Shown piece after piece: positions 22,387 through 28,996 of a stretch of 28,996 bases of DNA (positions are counted from its first letter, which is position 1; each line of letters begins with the position of its first letter). A program made the position numbers and the translations under genes. The DNA lies in NCBI GenBank assembly GCA_900541925.1, contig UQMB01000020.1, forward strand, positions 1-28,996. The letters run 5' to 3'. This stretch comes from an uncultured Bacteroidales bacterium. Lineage in GTDB: Bacteria; Bacteroidota; Bacteroidia; Bacteroidales; UBA932. The notes under the pieces were generated by a model. It searched no databases. It was not told the DNA's origin and was given only the letters and a program-made list of their open reading frames with translations.

Positions 22387-24267
22387 ATGAGAAGAATGAT
22401 CATTACCGCCGGGGCGGCGCTCTGCCTCCTCACAGCAGTGACATCCGCAGCACAGGAGGCTGACAGCCTCCGCACCTACCCGATTGACGAAGCCGTCGTC
22501 ACGGGCACACGCAACAGGACAGACGTAAGGCATCTGTCGCAGACGGTATCCGTCGTAAACAGGGACAAGATAGAGCAGACGATGCAGCCCTCGCTGCTGC
22601 CGGTGCTCAACGAGCAGATTCCGGGGCTCTTCACAACAGCAAGAGGGATAATGGGATACGGAGTATCCGGCGGCGCTGCCGGAGGAATCTCCCTGCGCGG
22701 GCTCAGCGGTGGAAGCGCCAGGATGATGGTGCTGATCGACGGACATCCGCAGTACGCCGGCATCTTCGGACATCCGGTCGCGGACGCCTACCAGACCCTG
22801 CTCGCGGACAGGGTGGAAGTGCTGCGCGGCCCGGCATCTGTGCTCTACGGCTCCAACGCCATGGGGGGAGTGATCAACATAGTCACCCGGCAACCGGAAG
22901 GGGACGGCTTCAGGGGCAGGTTCCACACCGGCTACGGCTCATACAACACACTTGAGACCGAAGCCGGGGCCATGCTCAGAAACGGCCGCTTCAGCGCCAA
23001 TGTCAGCGCCTCCTACAACCGCACGGACGGCCACCGCGAGAACATGGGCTTCAGCCAGTACGGCGGATATGCCAAGCTCGGCTACCAGTTCACAGACAAC
23101 TGGCAACTGCTCACCGACCTCGACCTCACGCACTTCGACGCCTCCTGCCCGGGACCTGTCAGCGCCCCGCTTATCGATGCCGACCAGGGCATCACGAGGG
23201 GGATGACATCCCTGTCGGTCAGGAACGACTACGGCAAGACCTCCGGAGCCCTGAGCTTCTTCTACAACTGGGGAAGGCACAGCATTGGCGACGGGCACAC
23301 GGCCGATGTCATCATCATCGACCCGTACACCTTCGAGTCGTACGACGACATGATGGGCGTGTCGCTCTACCAGAGCGCCGTGCTCTTCGAAGGCAACCGC
23401 ACCACCATCGGGGCCGACTGGTTTCGCTACGGAGGCAAAGCCTGGAACGACTATCAGATGCAGCCTCACAAGGATCTCGTGGACAAGCACGAGACAGAGC
23501 TCGCCGCCTATTTCGACTTCCGCCAGCACATCGGATCCGTGCTGACACTCAACGCCGGACTGCGCGCCGACCACCATTCCCGCATCGGGACGGAATGGGT
23601 GCCACAGGCGGGGGCGGCTGCCCATCTCCCGCATCACATCGAGGTAAAAGCCTCCGTGGCCAAGGGATTCCGCTATCCTATCCTGAGGGAAATGTACATG
23701 TTCCCGCCGCAGAACCCGGACCTCAAGCCGGAAAGCAGCTGGAACTACGAACTCGCCATCAGCCAGAAGCTCCTCGGCGGGCGCCTGTCCTACGGGGTCA
23801 ACCTCTTCCACATAGATGCCAAGAACATCATCCTGACCCTCCCGAACCCGTCAGGTGCGGGCAAACTCAACCAGAACTCCGGTGAGCTGCACAACAGCGG
23901 GGCCGAGATACAGGCAGCCTGGAGAATCAGCAGGGCATGGTCGGTCAACGCCAATTACAGCTACCTGCACATGAAGGAACCTGTCATCGCCGCCCCTGAG
24001 CACAAAGCCTACGCCGGCGCCAGCTGGACTGAGGGCAGGTGGAGCGTCTCCACAGGACTCCAATATGTCGCAGGCTTGTACACCTCGACCTCTCCGGTGC
24101 AGAAAGAGGACTTCCTGCTATGGAATGTGCGTAGCTCATTCAAGGTATGCAAGTGGCTGGATCTCTGGGCCAGAGGCGAGAACCTCCTGGCGCAGAAGTA
24201 CGAGATCAACGCAGGTTACCCTATGCCTGGGGCCACCGTCGTGGCGGGATTCGACATCCGGCTGTAA
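22387..24267 (+). CDS. TonB-dependent outer-membrane receptor (siderophore/cobalamin/metal type)
   Basis: A 626-residue outer-membrane transporter. It has a signal peptide (about 1-22), an AVVTGTRNRTD segment like the start of many plug domains, and a plug with SLRGLSGGSARMMVLIDGHP, VEVLRGPASVLYGSNAMGGVINIVT. A beta-barrel follows, ending in aromatic-poor DIRL. The open frame extends upstream to 21727, but the ATG at 22387, after a -7 promoter box, gives the signal peptide. It resembles BtuB/FepA-like receptors rather than SusC: no carboxypeptidase-regulatory N-terminal domain is seen and no SusD follows. It is followed 52 nt later by a second receptor and then an HMA-domain protein, which points to metal or metal-complex uptake. 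The exact ligand is unknown. Confidence 0.88.
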   Translation: MRRMIITAGAALCLLTAVTSAAQEADSLRTYPIDEAVVTGTRNRTDVRHLSQTVSVVNRDKIEQTMQPSLLPVLNEQIPGLFTTARGIMGYGVSGGAAGGISLRGLSGGSARMMVLIDGHPQYAGIFGHPVADAYQTLLADRVEVLRGPASVLYGSNAMGGVINIVTRQPEGDGFRGRFHTGYGSYNTLETEAGAMLRNGRFSANVSASYNRTDGHRENMGFSQYGGYAKLGYQFTDNWQLLTDLDLTHFDASCPGPVSAPLIDADQGITRGMTSLSVRNDYGKTSGALSFFYNWGRHSIGDGHTADVIIIDPYTFESYDDMMGVSLYQSAVLFEGNRTTIGADWFRYGGKAWNDYQMQPHKDLVDKHETELAAYFDFRQHIGSVLTLNAGLRADHHSRIGTEWVPQAGAAAHLPHHIEVKASVAKGFRYPILREMYMFPPQNPDLKPESSWNYELAISQKLLGGRLSYGVNLFHIDAKNIILTLPNPSGAGKLNQNSGELHNSGAEIQAAWRISRAWSVNANYSYLHMKEPVIAAPEHKAYAGASWTEGRWSVSTGLQYVAGLYTSTSPVQKEDFLLWNVRSSFKVCKWLDLWARGENLLAQKYEINAGYPMPGATVVAGFDIRL

Positions 24268-24290
24268 GTTCTCACGCAGCTTTGACCAGC

Positions 24291-24316
24291 CGCAAATAAA
24301 AATTTTTATATTTGCG
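24291..24316. promoter_or_regulatory. 26-bp near-palindrome overlapping the promoter of the second TonB receptor
   Basis: CGCAAATA (24291-24298) is the exact inverse of TATTTGCG (24309-24316), and the inner ten bases AAAATTTTTA are almost symmetric too. The right arm contains most of the TATATTTG -7 box (24307-24314), so a dimeric protein bound here would block or alter promoter use. Confidence 0.5.
24307..24314 (+). promoter_or_regulatory. Promoter -7 element (TATATTTG) of the second TonB receptor gene
   Basis: Exact TAnnTTTG match only 5 nt before the ATG at 24320. A TTG at 24282-24284 lies 22 nt upstream, slightly far for a -33 element. Confidence 0.55.
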
Positions 24317-24319
24317 CTC

Positions 24320-26347
24320 ATGAAGAGTGTATTGATTGCGGCATTCATATTGGCCGGCGCTTTCACGGCGTCTGCCCAGATGCCTGACACCACCGGGCTG
24401 TACAAAGGCTGGACTGATTCACTTGAAGTGGCTGTGTCTACGGCACGGCAGAGTGGGACATACCTCTCCAAGGGCAAGGACATACGCACAGAAGTAATCT
24501 CTTCCGCAGGCCTCCAGAAACTGGCCTGCTGCAGTCTGGCCGACAGTTTCGAGAATTCGGCAAGTGTTACCGTCGGCTATTCCGACGCTGTCACGGGCGC
24601 ACGCCAGATAAGGCTTCTGGGACTGAGCGGCACCTATACCCAGATGCTTGACGAGGCCAGACCGGTGATGCGCGGGCTGTCCGCCCCGTTCGGCCTGTCC
24701 TATATCCCCGGCCCCTGGATGGAAAGCATCCAGATAGCCAAAGGAGCAACATCCGTAGTCAACGGAAGCGAATCCATCACGGGAGCCATCAACATCGAGC
24801 ACAAGAAGCCGACCGACGAGAAGCCGCTCTTCGTCAACGCCGCCGTGATGAACGACACCAAGACTGACTTCAACATAGTCTCTTCCCTACAGATGGGAGA
24901 AAAATGGAGCACGGCTCTGATGGGCCACGTCTCCGGCAATTTCATGGCCATGGACGGCAACGGTGACGGCTTCGCCGACGACCCGAGGCAGCTCCAGTTC
25001 AACCTCGCCAACCGCTGGCTGTATTTCAAAGGTGACGGCACGGCTGTGCGCTTCGGGGTACGCGCCGTCAACGACTCCCGTCAGGGAGGGCAGCTCATGC
25101 ACGGTTCCGACATGCCGGGAGCATGGACTTCAGACATCACCAACCGCTCTTTCGGAGCATACCTCAAGGCCGGCACACCGGCAGGACGGGCCGGAAGCGT
25201 GGCCATGGTTTCAGACTACAGCTTTCAGAAAATGGATTCCCGCTTCGGAGACGCCCTATATGGGGCCAGGCAGCACAGCGCCTACCTTGGCCTGCTCTAT
25301 CAAGACGAAATCAATGAGCGCAACAAGTTCACCATCGGGGCAAGCGGCATCGCCGACTGGTACGACGAGGACCTCTCCCGATTCAGCGGCGCCTTCTCCG
25401 GCAAGAGTTTTCTCGCAAGCGCGGGCCCCTACGCGGAGTACACCTTCCACAACGGCGAGATCTTCTCTGCCATCCTCGGCCTGAGGGCCGATGCCTACAC
25501 GGGTGCCGGAATCAGAATGACTCCGCGCCTGACGCTGAAGTACAGCCCGAGCGGACACTTTACCTTCAGGGCAAACGGCGGACGCGGCCTGAGATTCTCC
25601 ACCCCTGTAAGCGACAACATCGGCATACTCTCTACAGGCAAGATCTTCATCGGAGACCTCTCCAAACACACCCTTGAAGACGCTTGGACGGCTGGCGGCA
25701 ATGCCTCCTGGTACATTGGCGGCAGTTCCTCCAACTATCTGAGCCTCGACTTCTTCCACAGCGAGTTCACCGAACAGCAGATAATTGATTTCACAGACAG
25801 CGAAGTGCTCCTCTACAAGCTCTCGTCCGTCACCGGAGGGCGTTCTTATACGGACAACCTCCAGGCAGACCTGGCACTGGAGCCGTTGGAGCGCTTTACC
25901 GTCAACACAACTTTCCGCTACACTCTCGCCAAGGCCAGCTACGAGGGTAAAGGCCTCATGGACAGGCCGATGATCAGCCGATACAAGGCCGTCCTCAACC
26001 TCCAGTACGCCACGAGACTGAGCCGATGGATATTCGACGGGACCGTGTCCCTCAACGGCCCCTGCACCGTGTATGATTTCATGCGCGATCTGCGCTCCAC
26101 GGACGGAGAGCTGCTGTACGCCTCGGGCAAAACACCTGTCTATCCCCTTCTCTACCTCCAGGTCACACGCAGGATGAAGGGCTGGGACATATATATAGGA
26201 GGTGAGAACCTCGGCGGATTCCGACAGAAGGACGTTATCATCTCGGCCCCAGGCAAGAGTTCATTCGACGCCAGCCAGGTATGGGGTCCGATAATGGGAG
26301 CGAAGATCTATGCCGGGATACGCTTTACAATCTGGAAAACATATTGA
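24320..26347 (+). CDS. TonB-dependent outer-membrane receptor, metal-associated type
   Basis: A 675-residue outer-membrane protein with a signal peptide (about 1-19, ending TASAQ). A plug domain contains QIRLLGLSGTYTQMLDEARPVMRGLSAPFGL and GPWMESIQIAKGATSVVNGSESITGAINIE, and a long beta-barrel ends in GIRFTIWKTY. A C-terminal aromatic residue is typical of outer-membrane barrels. The carboxypeptidase-like N-terminal domain common in Bacteroidetes receptors is absent. I chose the ATG at 24320 because it begins the signal peptide; the frame is open upstream inside the previous gene. The HMA-domain gene starts 7 nt after its stop, so the two are cotranscribed. From context I infer transport of a transition metal such as copper or of a chelate. 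Confidence 0.87.
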   Translation: MKSVLIAAFILAGAFTASAQMPDTTGLYKGWTDSLEVAVSTARQSGTYLSKGKDIRTEVISSAGLQKLACCSLADSFENSASVTVGYSDAVTGARQIRLLGLSGTYTQMLDEARPVMRGLSAPFGLSYIPGPWMESIQIAKGATSVVNGSESITGAINIEHKKPTDEKPLFVNAAVMNDTKTDFNIVSSLQMGEKWSTALMGHVSGNFMAMDGNGDGFADDPRQLQFNLANRWLYFKGDGTAVRFGVRAVNDSRQGGQLMHGSDMPGAWTSDITNRSFGAYLKAGTPAGRAGSVAMVSDYSFQKMDSRFGDALYGARQHSAYLGLLYQDEINERNKFTIGASGIADWYDEDLSRFSGAFSGKSFLASAGPYAEYTFHNGEIFSAILGLRADAYTGAGIRMTPRLTLKYSPSGHFTFRANGGRGLRFSTPVSDNIGILSTGKIFIGDLSKHTLEDAWTAGGNASWYIGGSSSNYLSLDFFHSEFTEQQIIDFTDSEVLLYKLSSVTGGRSYTDNLQADLALEPLERFTVNTTFRYTLAKASYEGKGLMDRPMISRYKAVLNLQYATRLSRWIFDGTVSLNGPCTVYDFMRDLRSTDGELLYASGKTPVYPLLYLQVTRRMKGWDIYIGGENLGGFRQKDVIISAPGKSSFDASQVWGPIMGAKIYAGIRFTIWKTY

Positions 26348-26354
26348 TCGGAAT

Positions 26355-26660
26355 ATGAAAAGAATCATCACAATCATGCTCGCCGCCCTCCTGGCGGTCT
26401 CCACTTTCGCCGCAACGGCGAAGCCGGAGAAAGTCACTTTCCTGACCAACCTCAGGTGCAACAACTGCGTGAAGAAAGTCAACGAGAACATCGCTTTCGA
26501 GAAAGGCGTCAAGGACCTGGCTGTCTCGCTGGACAAGCAGACCATCACCGTGACCTACGACCCGGCCAAGACCAGCGCTGACAAGCTCGCCAAAGCAATC
26601 GAAAAACTGGGTTACAAGGCCCAGAAAGACACGGTTAATACAGCGAAACAAGTCAAATGA
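26355..26660 (+). CDS. Exported heavy-metal-associated (HMA) domain protein
   Basis: A 101-residue protein with a signal peptide (about 1-22, cleaved near FAATA) and one HMA ferredoxin-like domain. The metal-binding CxxC is LRCNNCVKKV (Cys35, Cys38), in the loop after the first strand as in CopZ/Atx1-type carriers. A GVKDLAVSLDKQTITVTYDP strand pair and an AIEKLGYKA terminal segment follow, both typical of the fold. Being exported, it would bind a soft metal (Cu+, Zn2+, Hg2+) in the periplasm. It follows the second TonB receptor by 7 nt, suggesting that it accepts the metal imported by that receptor. Fold and CxxC are clear; metal identity is inference. Confidence 0.9.
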   Translation: MKRIITIMLAALLAVSTFAATAKPEKVTFLTNLRCNNCVKKVNENIAFEKGVKDLAVSLDKQTITVTYDPAKTSADKLAKAIEKLGYKAQKDTVNTAKQVK

Positions 26661-26672
26661 CACATTACGGGC

Positions 26673-27397
26673 ATGAAAACTTTCGACCCGAAACCTTGGG
26701 TGCTTCCGCAGCCGGTGCTTGTCATCGGCACCTACGACAAGGACGGGACCCCGAATGCGATGAACGCAGCCTGGGGCGGCCAGTGGGACGCTGCGCAGGT
26801 ATTCATATCTATGGGCATGCATGCCACGACGGACAACCTTGAGAGGGACGATGAGTTCACGGTGGCCTTCGCGACTGCCGGCGCCATGGCCGCAGCCGAT
26901 TATGTAATCGTTAAAAAATAAGTTGCATCACCTTTGGCAATCTTTTTGGTCAATATTCCTTTTTTCATCAGTCATGTGCCACCGGCACACTCCTTCTTCA
27001 AAAAGAAATCTATCCTCAAAAATCTTTGCCAAATCTGCGGCAACTTATTCTTTGCCGCTTACTATGTAGGCAATGTAAGCGGCCGAAAAGTGGCGGACAA
27101 GGTCCGCCGGACCGGCTGGACTGCCGTCAAGGGAGAGAAGGTGAACGCCCCGGTGTTCACCGATTTCCCGATGACGCTTGAGTGCCGGGTGGCCAGGAAG
27201 ATTGACCCGAGCAGCACAGGCTTCTTCCTCGTCGGGGACATCCTCGCAGTCCGGGTGAACGAGGAGTACCTCTCGGAGGACGGGCGCCAGATGTGGGGAA
27301 GATGAAACTCATCGTCTTCGACCCTGTCCATCACGGCTACATCCAGCTCGGCGACAAGGTCGGGCAGGCATTCTCGGAATTCAAGAAACTCGGGTAA
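26673..27397 (+). pseudogene. Flavoredoxin-like flavin reductase gene, broken by an insertion and a frameshift
   Basis: The pieces together spell an FMN-binding split-barrel flavin reductase of about 190 residues. Residues from 26673 read MKTFDPKPWVLPQPVLVIGT and continue with PNAMNAAWGGQW and HATTDNL up to AAADYV. After 27068 the same frame continues with GNVSGRKVADKVRRTGW and ends its part at EDGRQMWGR. A third piece from 27302 reads MKLIVFDPVHHGYIQLGDKVG and ends at 27397. Between the first two pieces lies a ~153-bp element that brings a TAA stop (26919-26921). The third piece is one base out of frame. Inserting one C near 27286 restores RPDVGKMKLIVFDP, which fits the family. Two independent lesions make an active product unlikely. 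Confidence 0.87.
26907..27059. mobile_element. MITE-like element inside the flavin reductase gene
   Basis: A 153-bp insert without coding content. Its ends are inverted repeats: ATCGTTAAAAAATAAGTTGC on the left and AGCGGCAAAGAATAAGTTGC from the right end, matching at 16 of 20 positions. After seven variable bases, TTGGCAA is repeated in both arms. A GTGCC-ACC-GGCAC hairpin is near the centre, so the whole insert can fold into a long imperfect stem. It is flanked by GATTATGTA (26898-26906) and TACTATGTA (27060-27068), an imperfect 9-bp target duplication. Removing 162 bp restores the reading AADYVGNVSG. A full-length partner element is not in the window. Confidence 0.72.
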
Positions 27398-27484
27398 ATC
27401 AATGAGGCAGAAGCCGATAATTCTGGCTTCCCGCATGAGGCCCGAATCCCGGACGAGGAGGCGGAGTTGCGGCTGGAGAACTTG

Positions 27485-28090
27485 TTACAGGATATGCTCG
27501 GCGGCGAACATCCGGCGGTAGGCTTCGGCTTTCTCGTCAAGAGACAGCGGATAGGCGCGGGATGTCGACGGCATACGGTAGAAGTTGAGCTTCCGTTCCG
27601 CGGATTGTATAGGGACAGACCAGCCTAGAGGCGGCTGATTGCAATGGAAATGCTCGGCGAGCAGTTCCGCGGCCTTCTGGCCTGTCGCGGCTATCGCCCT
27701 ACACTGAGGAATGCTCTCCAGCAAGGCGTCTATATCTGTCGCCTCCACGACCTGCAGGAACTTGTCAGATGCGTTGTCCTTGAGCCTCACCACCTTGCAG
27801 GCTGTGTCATACATGGCGATTCCCCGGCCCGTACAGAAATCTACAATCCTCCGCTTGTCGAACTTCTTCTCCCCGGGGAGGATGAAATGCTCTTTGTCAG
27901 CGAAAAAGATGAGCCCGAGGATTCTCCAGAAGTCGTTGTTGAAATTGGGATAATAGAAATCTATGCTCCAACGGCGTGGCTGCGGAGGGAAACTTCCAAG
28001 CATCAGTATCCCGGCTCCTGTCGGGAGGAACGGTTCGAACGGGTGGAATTCCGGAGACGTGCCCGGGTTTATGGTGACTTGCTCTTGCAT
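27485..28090 (-). CDS. Uracil-DNA glycosylase superfamily protein
   Basis: A 201-residue protein of the UDG superfamily, likely removing uracil or a related damaged base from DNA in base-excision repair. The first active-site block is LMLGSFPPQPRRWSIDFYYPN (about residues 29-50). The second is MPSTSRAYP (173-181), at the place of the HPSP-type loop of other UDGs. FFADKEHF and TGQKAAELL in between are consistent with the fold. It is a single-gene unit with a TAACTTTG -7 box 20 nt upstream. I cannot place it in a numbered UDG family, and the catalytic residue usually found in block one is not obvious, so substrate range is uncertain. Confidence 0.78.
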   Translation of the reverse strand: MQEQVTINPGTSPEFHPFEPFLPTGAGILMLGSFPPQPRRWSIDFYYPNFNNDFWRILGLIFFADKEHFILPGEKKFDKRRIVDFCTGRGIAMYDTACKVVRLKDNASDKFLQVVEATDIDALLESIPQCRAIAATGQKAAELLAEHFHCNQPPLGWSVPIQSAERKLNFYRMPSTSRAYPLSLDEKAEAYRRMFAAEHIL

Positions 28091-28110
28091 CTCAATTATG
28101 TTCTGCGGGG

Positions 28111-28118
28111 CAAAGTTA
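28111..28118 (-). promoter_or_regulatory. Promoter -7 element (TAACTTTG) of the UDG-like gene
   Basis: Exact TAnnTTTG match on the minus strand, 20 nt before the ATG at 28090. No TTG is seen at the -33 position. Confidence 0.55.
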
Positions 28119-28198
28119 AGATTTTCGGAGATTTTTCACTATCTTCGGGCATTCAGGCCGGGCTGCTACACCACCTGATACACAGATTGATTGTCACA

Positions 28199-28663
28199 AT
28201 GGAAGAACCGAGACTCAACACCCACAACAAAGATGAATATGCACCGGCGCATACCTGCGAGCATATCCTGAACCGCACGATGGTCAACATGTTCGGATGT
28301 CCCCGTTCGCGCAACTCCCATGTTGAACGCAAGAAGAGCAAATGCGACTACATCCTCGACGCCTGCCCGGCAGACGAACAGGTGATGGCCATCGAGGCCA
28401 AAGTCAATGAGATAGTCAATGCCGCCATGCCGGTAGCAATCCGCTTCATGTCCCGGGAAGAGGCGGCGGCGATTGTCGACCTGAGCAAGCTTCCCTCCGA
28501 TGCGTCGGAGACCCTGCGCATCGTGAGCATCGGGGACTATGACGACTGCGCCTGCATCGGAGCGCATGTGGACAACACCTCTGAAGTAGGGGCATTCAAG
28601 ATAATCAGCCACGATTTCAACGACGGAATCTGGCGAGTCCGATGGAAAGTCATTGCAGAATGA
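28199..28663 (+). CDS. Stand-alone alanyl/threonyl-tRNA editing domain protein
   Basis: A 154-residue protein matching the second additional domain (SAD) of threonyl- and alanyl-tRNA synthetases, found alone in AlaX-type enzymes. The zinc/active-site motifs are both present: HTCEH (His18, His22) and CIGAH (Cys119, His123). Such proteins hydrolyse mischarged tRNAs, typically Ser-tRNA(Ala), in the cytoplasm. The N-terminal glycine-rich domain of longer AlaX forms is absent, so this is the short form. The frame is open upstream over the UDG-like gene on the other strand, but the ATG at 28199 immediately precedes the domain. A near-consensus -7 box (TATCTTCG) is at 28140-28147. Substrate amino acid cannot be assigned. 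Confidence 0.82.
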   Translation: MEEPRLNTHNKDEYAPAHTCEHILNRTMVNMFGCPRSRNSHVERKKSKCDYILDACPADEQVMAIEAKVNEIVNAAMPVAIRFMSREEAAAIVDLSKLPSDASETLRIVSIGDYDDCACIGAHVDNTSEVGAFKIISHDFNDGIWRVRWKVIAE

Positions 28664-28781
28664 CCGCATCATCTTCCGGACGCCTGCTGATGCGGAGCAA
28701 TTCATCCGCACGATTCTGCACTCGTGGCTGAATCCCCGTCAAACGACAAAGAACCGGACGGACTGACGGTCGGTTTGCGCG
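28664..28781. other. Non-coding gap between the tRNA-editing gene and the Rpn-type fragment
   Basis: About 118 bp with no convincing gene or promoter. It lies between convergent genes, and I see no clear terminator. Confidence 0.4.
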
Positions 28782-28996
28782 CTACATCAGTTTCCGGACC
28801 TCGTCTTCACTGAGCCCAGAATACTTGGCGATGACCTCCACCGGGAGATTGTCCTCCAGCATCCGCCTGGCGATGGCGGATTGTTCTTCGGCTTTTCCCT
28901 CGGCCTTGCCTTCCGCCATTCCTTCCGCTCTTCCTCTTGCCTCACCGATGGCCTCGCCTTCCTTGCGCGCATAATCATTGCGCAGCACCATGTCAA
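28782..28996 (-). CDS. C-terminal part of an Rpn/PD-(D/E)XK nuclease-family protein (cut by window edge)
   Basis: The last ~71 codons of a gene running off the right edge. The visible part has a Gly-Glu-Ala repeat region (GEARGRAEGMAEGKAEGKAEE) followed by ARRMLEDNLPVEVIAKYSGLSEDEVRKLM. That is the usual tail of the PD-(D/E)XK nuclease family transposase / Rpn recombination-promoting nuclease proteins of Bacteroidetes. The catalytic domain is outside the window. The GKAEG repeat units are 12-15 bp at the DNA level and are known to vary in number in this family. The frame is open through the edge (a Met at 28991 is preceded by Asp), so the true start lies beyond. Confidence 0.75.
   Translation of the reverse strand, partial: DMVLRNDYARKEGEAIGEARGRAEGMAEGKAEGKAEEQSAIARRMLEDNLPVEVIAKYSGLSEDEVRKLM

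Noticed and set aside
22387..26347. SusC/SusD polysaccharide utilisation pair
   Set aside because: Two receptors occur in tandem, both without a carboxypeptidase-regulatory N-terminal domain, and no SusD-type lipoprotein follows.
26907..27059. Programmed stop-codon read-through or intein explaining the in-frame insert
   Set aside because: Inverted terminal repeats, a target duplication and AT-rich non-protein-like content fit a mobile element better, and the gene also carries a downstream frameshift.
1..28996. CRISPR array, rRNA genes, intact insertion sequence or prophage
   Set aside because: No regularly spaced repeats, rRNA segments, transposase or phage structural genes were seen.

Overview
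The window looks like chromosomal DNA of a GC-rich gut-type member of the Bacteroidales. This is inferred from a hybrid two-component (HTCS) regulator, FtsX-type permeases, a membrane-bound LytTR regulator, TonB-dependent receptors, an acyl-ACP thioesterase, and many promoter -7 elements of the Bacteroidetes form TAnnTTTG (for example TATATTTG, TAACTTTG, TACCTTTG) just upstream of start codons. I do not assign a genus. Nearly all of it is coding. There are two tRNA-Lys genes, no rRNA, no CRISPR array and no intact transposase. No gene-free stretch exceeds about 210 bases.

Layout. 1-3.9 kb (minus strand): a polytopic membrane protein and a PlsC-like acyltransferase, then an operon of a 46-residue rubredoxin-like protein, rfbA and rfbD (dTDP-rhamnose synthesis). 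3.9-5.2 kb: a YqeY-type protein (minus) and a HdeD/DUF308 membrane protein (plus). 5.2-8.6 kb (minus): a membrane-anchored LytTR regulator and an FtsX-type permease, separated by two tandem palindromes with a 22-bp period. 8.7-11 kb: acyl-ACP thioesterase, DUF486 membrane protein, mannose-1-phosphate guanylyltransferase, tRNA-Lys(TTT) and tRNA-Lys(CTT) with a strong terminator. 11-12.9 kb (minus): a DUF3298/RsiV-like lipoprotein and a choloylglycine-hydrolase-family amidase.

13-21 kb (plus): a 1316-residue HTCS regulator followed by a tight three-gene catabolic operon: a sialate-O-acetylesterase-type (probably acetyl-xylan/oligosaccharide) esterase, a GPH-family sugar symporter and a GH43 glycosidase. 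Together these suggest deacetylation, import and cleavage of a xylo- or arabino-oligosaccharide. The HTCS has lost the phosphoacceptor His, the ATP lid, the receiver Asp and the receiver Lys, while its sensor, transmembrane segment and AraC DNA-binding domain look intact. An array of GTAACA half-sites lies between it and the operon promoter.

21-27.4 kb: L-serine ammonia-lyase (minus), then two TonB-dependent receptors and an exported HMA-domain (CxxC) protein, probably a metal-acquisition cluster. Next is a flavoredoxin-like flavin reductase gene broken by a ~153-bp MITE-like element (terminal inverted repeats, imperfect 9-bp target duplication) and by a separate one-base frameshift.

27.4-29 kb: a uracil-DNA-glycosylase-superfamily protein (minus), a stand-alone alanyl/threonyl-tRNA editing domain (plus), and the C-terminal end of an Rpn/PD-(D/E)XK nuclease-type protein running off the right edge.

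The points most worth a second look are the phosphorelay-dead HTCS with its candidate operator, the MITE-broken flavoredoxin gene, the tandem palindromes beside the LytTR gene, and a group of promoters whose -7 box lies only 4-8 nt from the start codon.
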